Positions 62,904 to 64,000 of a DNA stretch of 64,000 nt are shown here, piece after piece; the stretch's first letter is position 1; every line of letters begins with the position of its first letter. Position numbers and translations under genes: made by a program. The DNA lies in contig JACVCJ010000010.1 of assembly GCA_016742095.1 (NCBI GenBank), positions 1 through 64,000 on the forward strand, written 5' to 3'. The notes below the pieces were generated by a model. The model saw only the letters and a program-made list of their open reading frames with translations. It searched no databases and was not told the origin of the DNA. The DNA is from Bacteroidia bacterium. Lineage in GTDB: Bacteria; Bacteroidota; Bacteroidia; CAIKAF01.

Positions 62904-63686
62904 ATGGCAATGAAAGACAGAAAAACGCTCAAAAACTACTTCCTGAAGGGCAAACAGCCTTTGGAAGCGAATTTTGAGAACCTGATCGACTCGTCTGTCA
63001 ACAAGATCGACGACGGATTCTCCAAGACCGAAGACGAGGGCCTGATGCTTTCGAACATCGGGGAATCGGAAAAGATCATCAGTTTTTATGAAGATATCAA
63101 GGACGATTTTGCACAGTGGGCCATCAACCTGAATAAGTCCGACAATAAGCCGGAAGACCCCAGGGGCGCCCTGAACTTTATGGTACCCGAAACGGGCAAT
63201 ACCGTACTCTCGCTCACGCACAAGAACCGCGTGGGCATCAACCAGACGGACCCGGCCTACGACCTGCATGTGAACCGGCTCATCGCTTCCGGCGGACGTG
63301 TGGGCACTTTCTGCGAAGACAGCGAAATTCCCGCCGACGGCAAATGGTACCGCATCATACAGAACCTGAACTACTGCCAGGCCTTCGAGATCGTAGCCCG
63401 CACCGGCATCAGGGAAACCGGGAAACACAGTCTGCTGCACGCCATAGCCGTAAGCGCCTACGGCCGCTCCAACTCCCGCATACGGAACACCGGCGCACGC
63501 TACAGTTTCTGGCGTCCCTGCCGCATTCAGCTGCGCTGGACCGGCGATACCTTCAACTACCACCTGGAAATGCGCTGCCGGCAGGACCTGGGCCCCGGCA
63601 CCAAAATAAAATATTACGTTACCCAGCTCTGGAGCGACGAAGATATGGGTATTCCCGCCCAGTTCCGCGACAGCGATAACAGTTAG
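62904..63686 (+). CDS. Fibre-like protein of the injection system
   Basis: The protein has 260 residues, soluble. The first 30 residues (MAMKDRKTLKNYFLKGKQPL, EANFENLIDSSVN) are a short helical attachment segment. NRVGINQTDPAYDLHVN resembles the (V/I)G(I/V)xxxxPxxxLHV motif just before knob domains in tail fibres, and the C-terminal 150 residues are a compact beta-rich domain rich in Arg and Tyr. It lies between the two baseplate J-like genes. A role as a tail fibre or receptor-binding attachment is inferred, not proven. Confidence 0.7.
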   Translation: MAMKDRKTLKNYFLKGKQPLEANFENLIDSSVNKIDDGFSKTEDEGLMLSNIGESEKIISFYEDIKDDFAQWAINLNKSDNKPEDPRGALNFMVPETGNTVLSLTHKNRVGINQTDPAYDLHVNRLIASGGRVGTFCEDSEIPADGKWYRIIQNLNYCQAFEIVARTGIRETGKHSLLHAIAVSAYGRSNSRIRNTGARYSFWRPCRIQLRWTGDTFNYHLEMRCRQDLGPGTKIKYYVTQLWSDEDMGIPAQFRDSDNS

Positions 63687-63691
63687 AACGT

Positions 63692-64000
63692 ATGGCAGAC
63701 CTGGTATACATAAATAAAGACGACAAGGAGAAACCGGCGCTCGATTTCCGCACCCTGCTGGGCGAGGGAATCGCTTCTGTGCAGCAGCTGGCCGGCGATA
63801 ACTGGACCGACTACAACATCCACGATCCCGGGGTCACCATACTGGAACAGGTCTGCTATGCCCTTACCGAACTGGGCTATCGCGCCAATTTCCGCTTTGA
63901 GGACCTGCTGGCCAGCCAGTTTCACCCGCAGAACACCAGCGACACCTTTTTTTCCGCGGCACGCATACTGCCTTCGAACCCCATTACGGTGAACGATTAC
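63692..64000 (+). CDS. Second baseplate J-like protein, N-terminus only (cut by the right edge)
   Basis: The first 103 residues are visible, starting MADLVYINKDDKEKPALDF. The WTDYNIHDPGVTILEQVCYAL segment is the typical entry of baseplate J/Afp12-Pvc12-like proteins. It is in the same operon, 5 bp after the fibre-like gene. The remainder, and the expected ATPase, tape measure and effector genes, lie beyond the window. Confidence 0.9.
   Translation, partial: MADLVYINKDDKEKPALDFRTLLGEGIASVQQLAGDNWTDYNIHDPGVTILEQVCYALTELGYRANFRFEDLLASQFHPQNTSDTFFSAARILPSNPITVNDY

Noticed and set aside
52989-64000. Prophage interpretation of the tail genes
   Set aside because: No head, portal, terminase or lysis genes, and DUF4255/Pvc-like content is typical of eCIS, not phages.

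Overview
The window comes from a bacterium of the phylum Bacteroidota, most likely a Chitinophagaceae-like lineage. The evidence is type IX secretion sorting domains, strings of Ig-like repeats in secreted proteins, -7 promoter elements of the form TAnnTTTG, little use of Shine-Dalgarno sites, a Bacteroidota-type class I ArgS and a tRNA gene without an encoded CCA. GC content is roughly 50-58% nearly everywhere; a two-gene patch at 34369-35618 is near 38% by eye. The exact genus cannot be read from this sequence.

Left part (1-34344): a giant secreted adhesin (minus strand, cut by the left edge) carries an array of 79-residue repeats. It is followed by dnaE and a periplasmic glutathione peroxidase. 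Then come a cluster of membrane/secreted proteins with argS; an FAD-linked oxidase; a J-domain membrane protein; an aromatic amino acid hydroxylase-SDR-GSCFA operon; an MBL-fold hydrolase; two outer-membrane proteins; purE; a secreted protein paired with a SMI1/KNR4 protein; and a UDG-like protein. rimK with a RimB-type protease, DUF2461, a quinone oxidoreductase, an enoyl-CoA hydratase and a DEAD-box helicase complete this part. Most are housekeeping or conserved Bacteroidota genes.

Middle part (34369-49000): the low-GC STAS-like/GHKL ATPase pair looks acquired. It is followed by a second large Ig-repeat protein with a gliding-type C-terminus, a glycine-rich RRM protein with a long leader, aconitase, a nucleotidyltransferase, a helical-repeat protein with a TTG start, an RluE-type pseudouridine synthase, an AlaDH/saccharopine-type dehydrogenase, clpS, tRNA-Arg(ACG) and a von Willebrand factor A protein.

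Right part (49308-64000, running off the edge): a tightly packed plus-strand operon encodes a contractile injection system of the extracellular (eCIS; Afp/PVC/MAC-like) type. Gene order is: GH18-like membrane protein, 2-TM protein, DUF4255 cap, unknown 330-residue protein, sheath, two tube proteins, a 55-residue DUF5908 protein, LysM tail protein, VgrG-like spike, PAAR tip, gp25 baseplate, a large baseplate J-like protein, a fibre-like protein and the start of a second baseplate J-like protein. The AAA ATPase, tape measure and effectors expected for such a system are not seen and would lie to the right. The unusual parts are the head of the operon (a GH18 domain that has lost two of its signature aspartates and carries C-terminal membrane segments), a single sheath gene with a DKP pentapeptide repeat insertion, and a gene order permuted relative to Afp/PVC.
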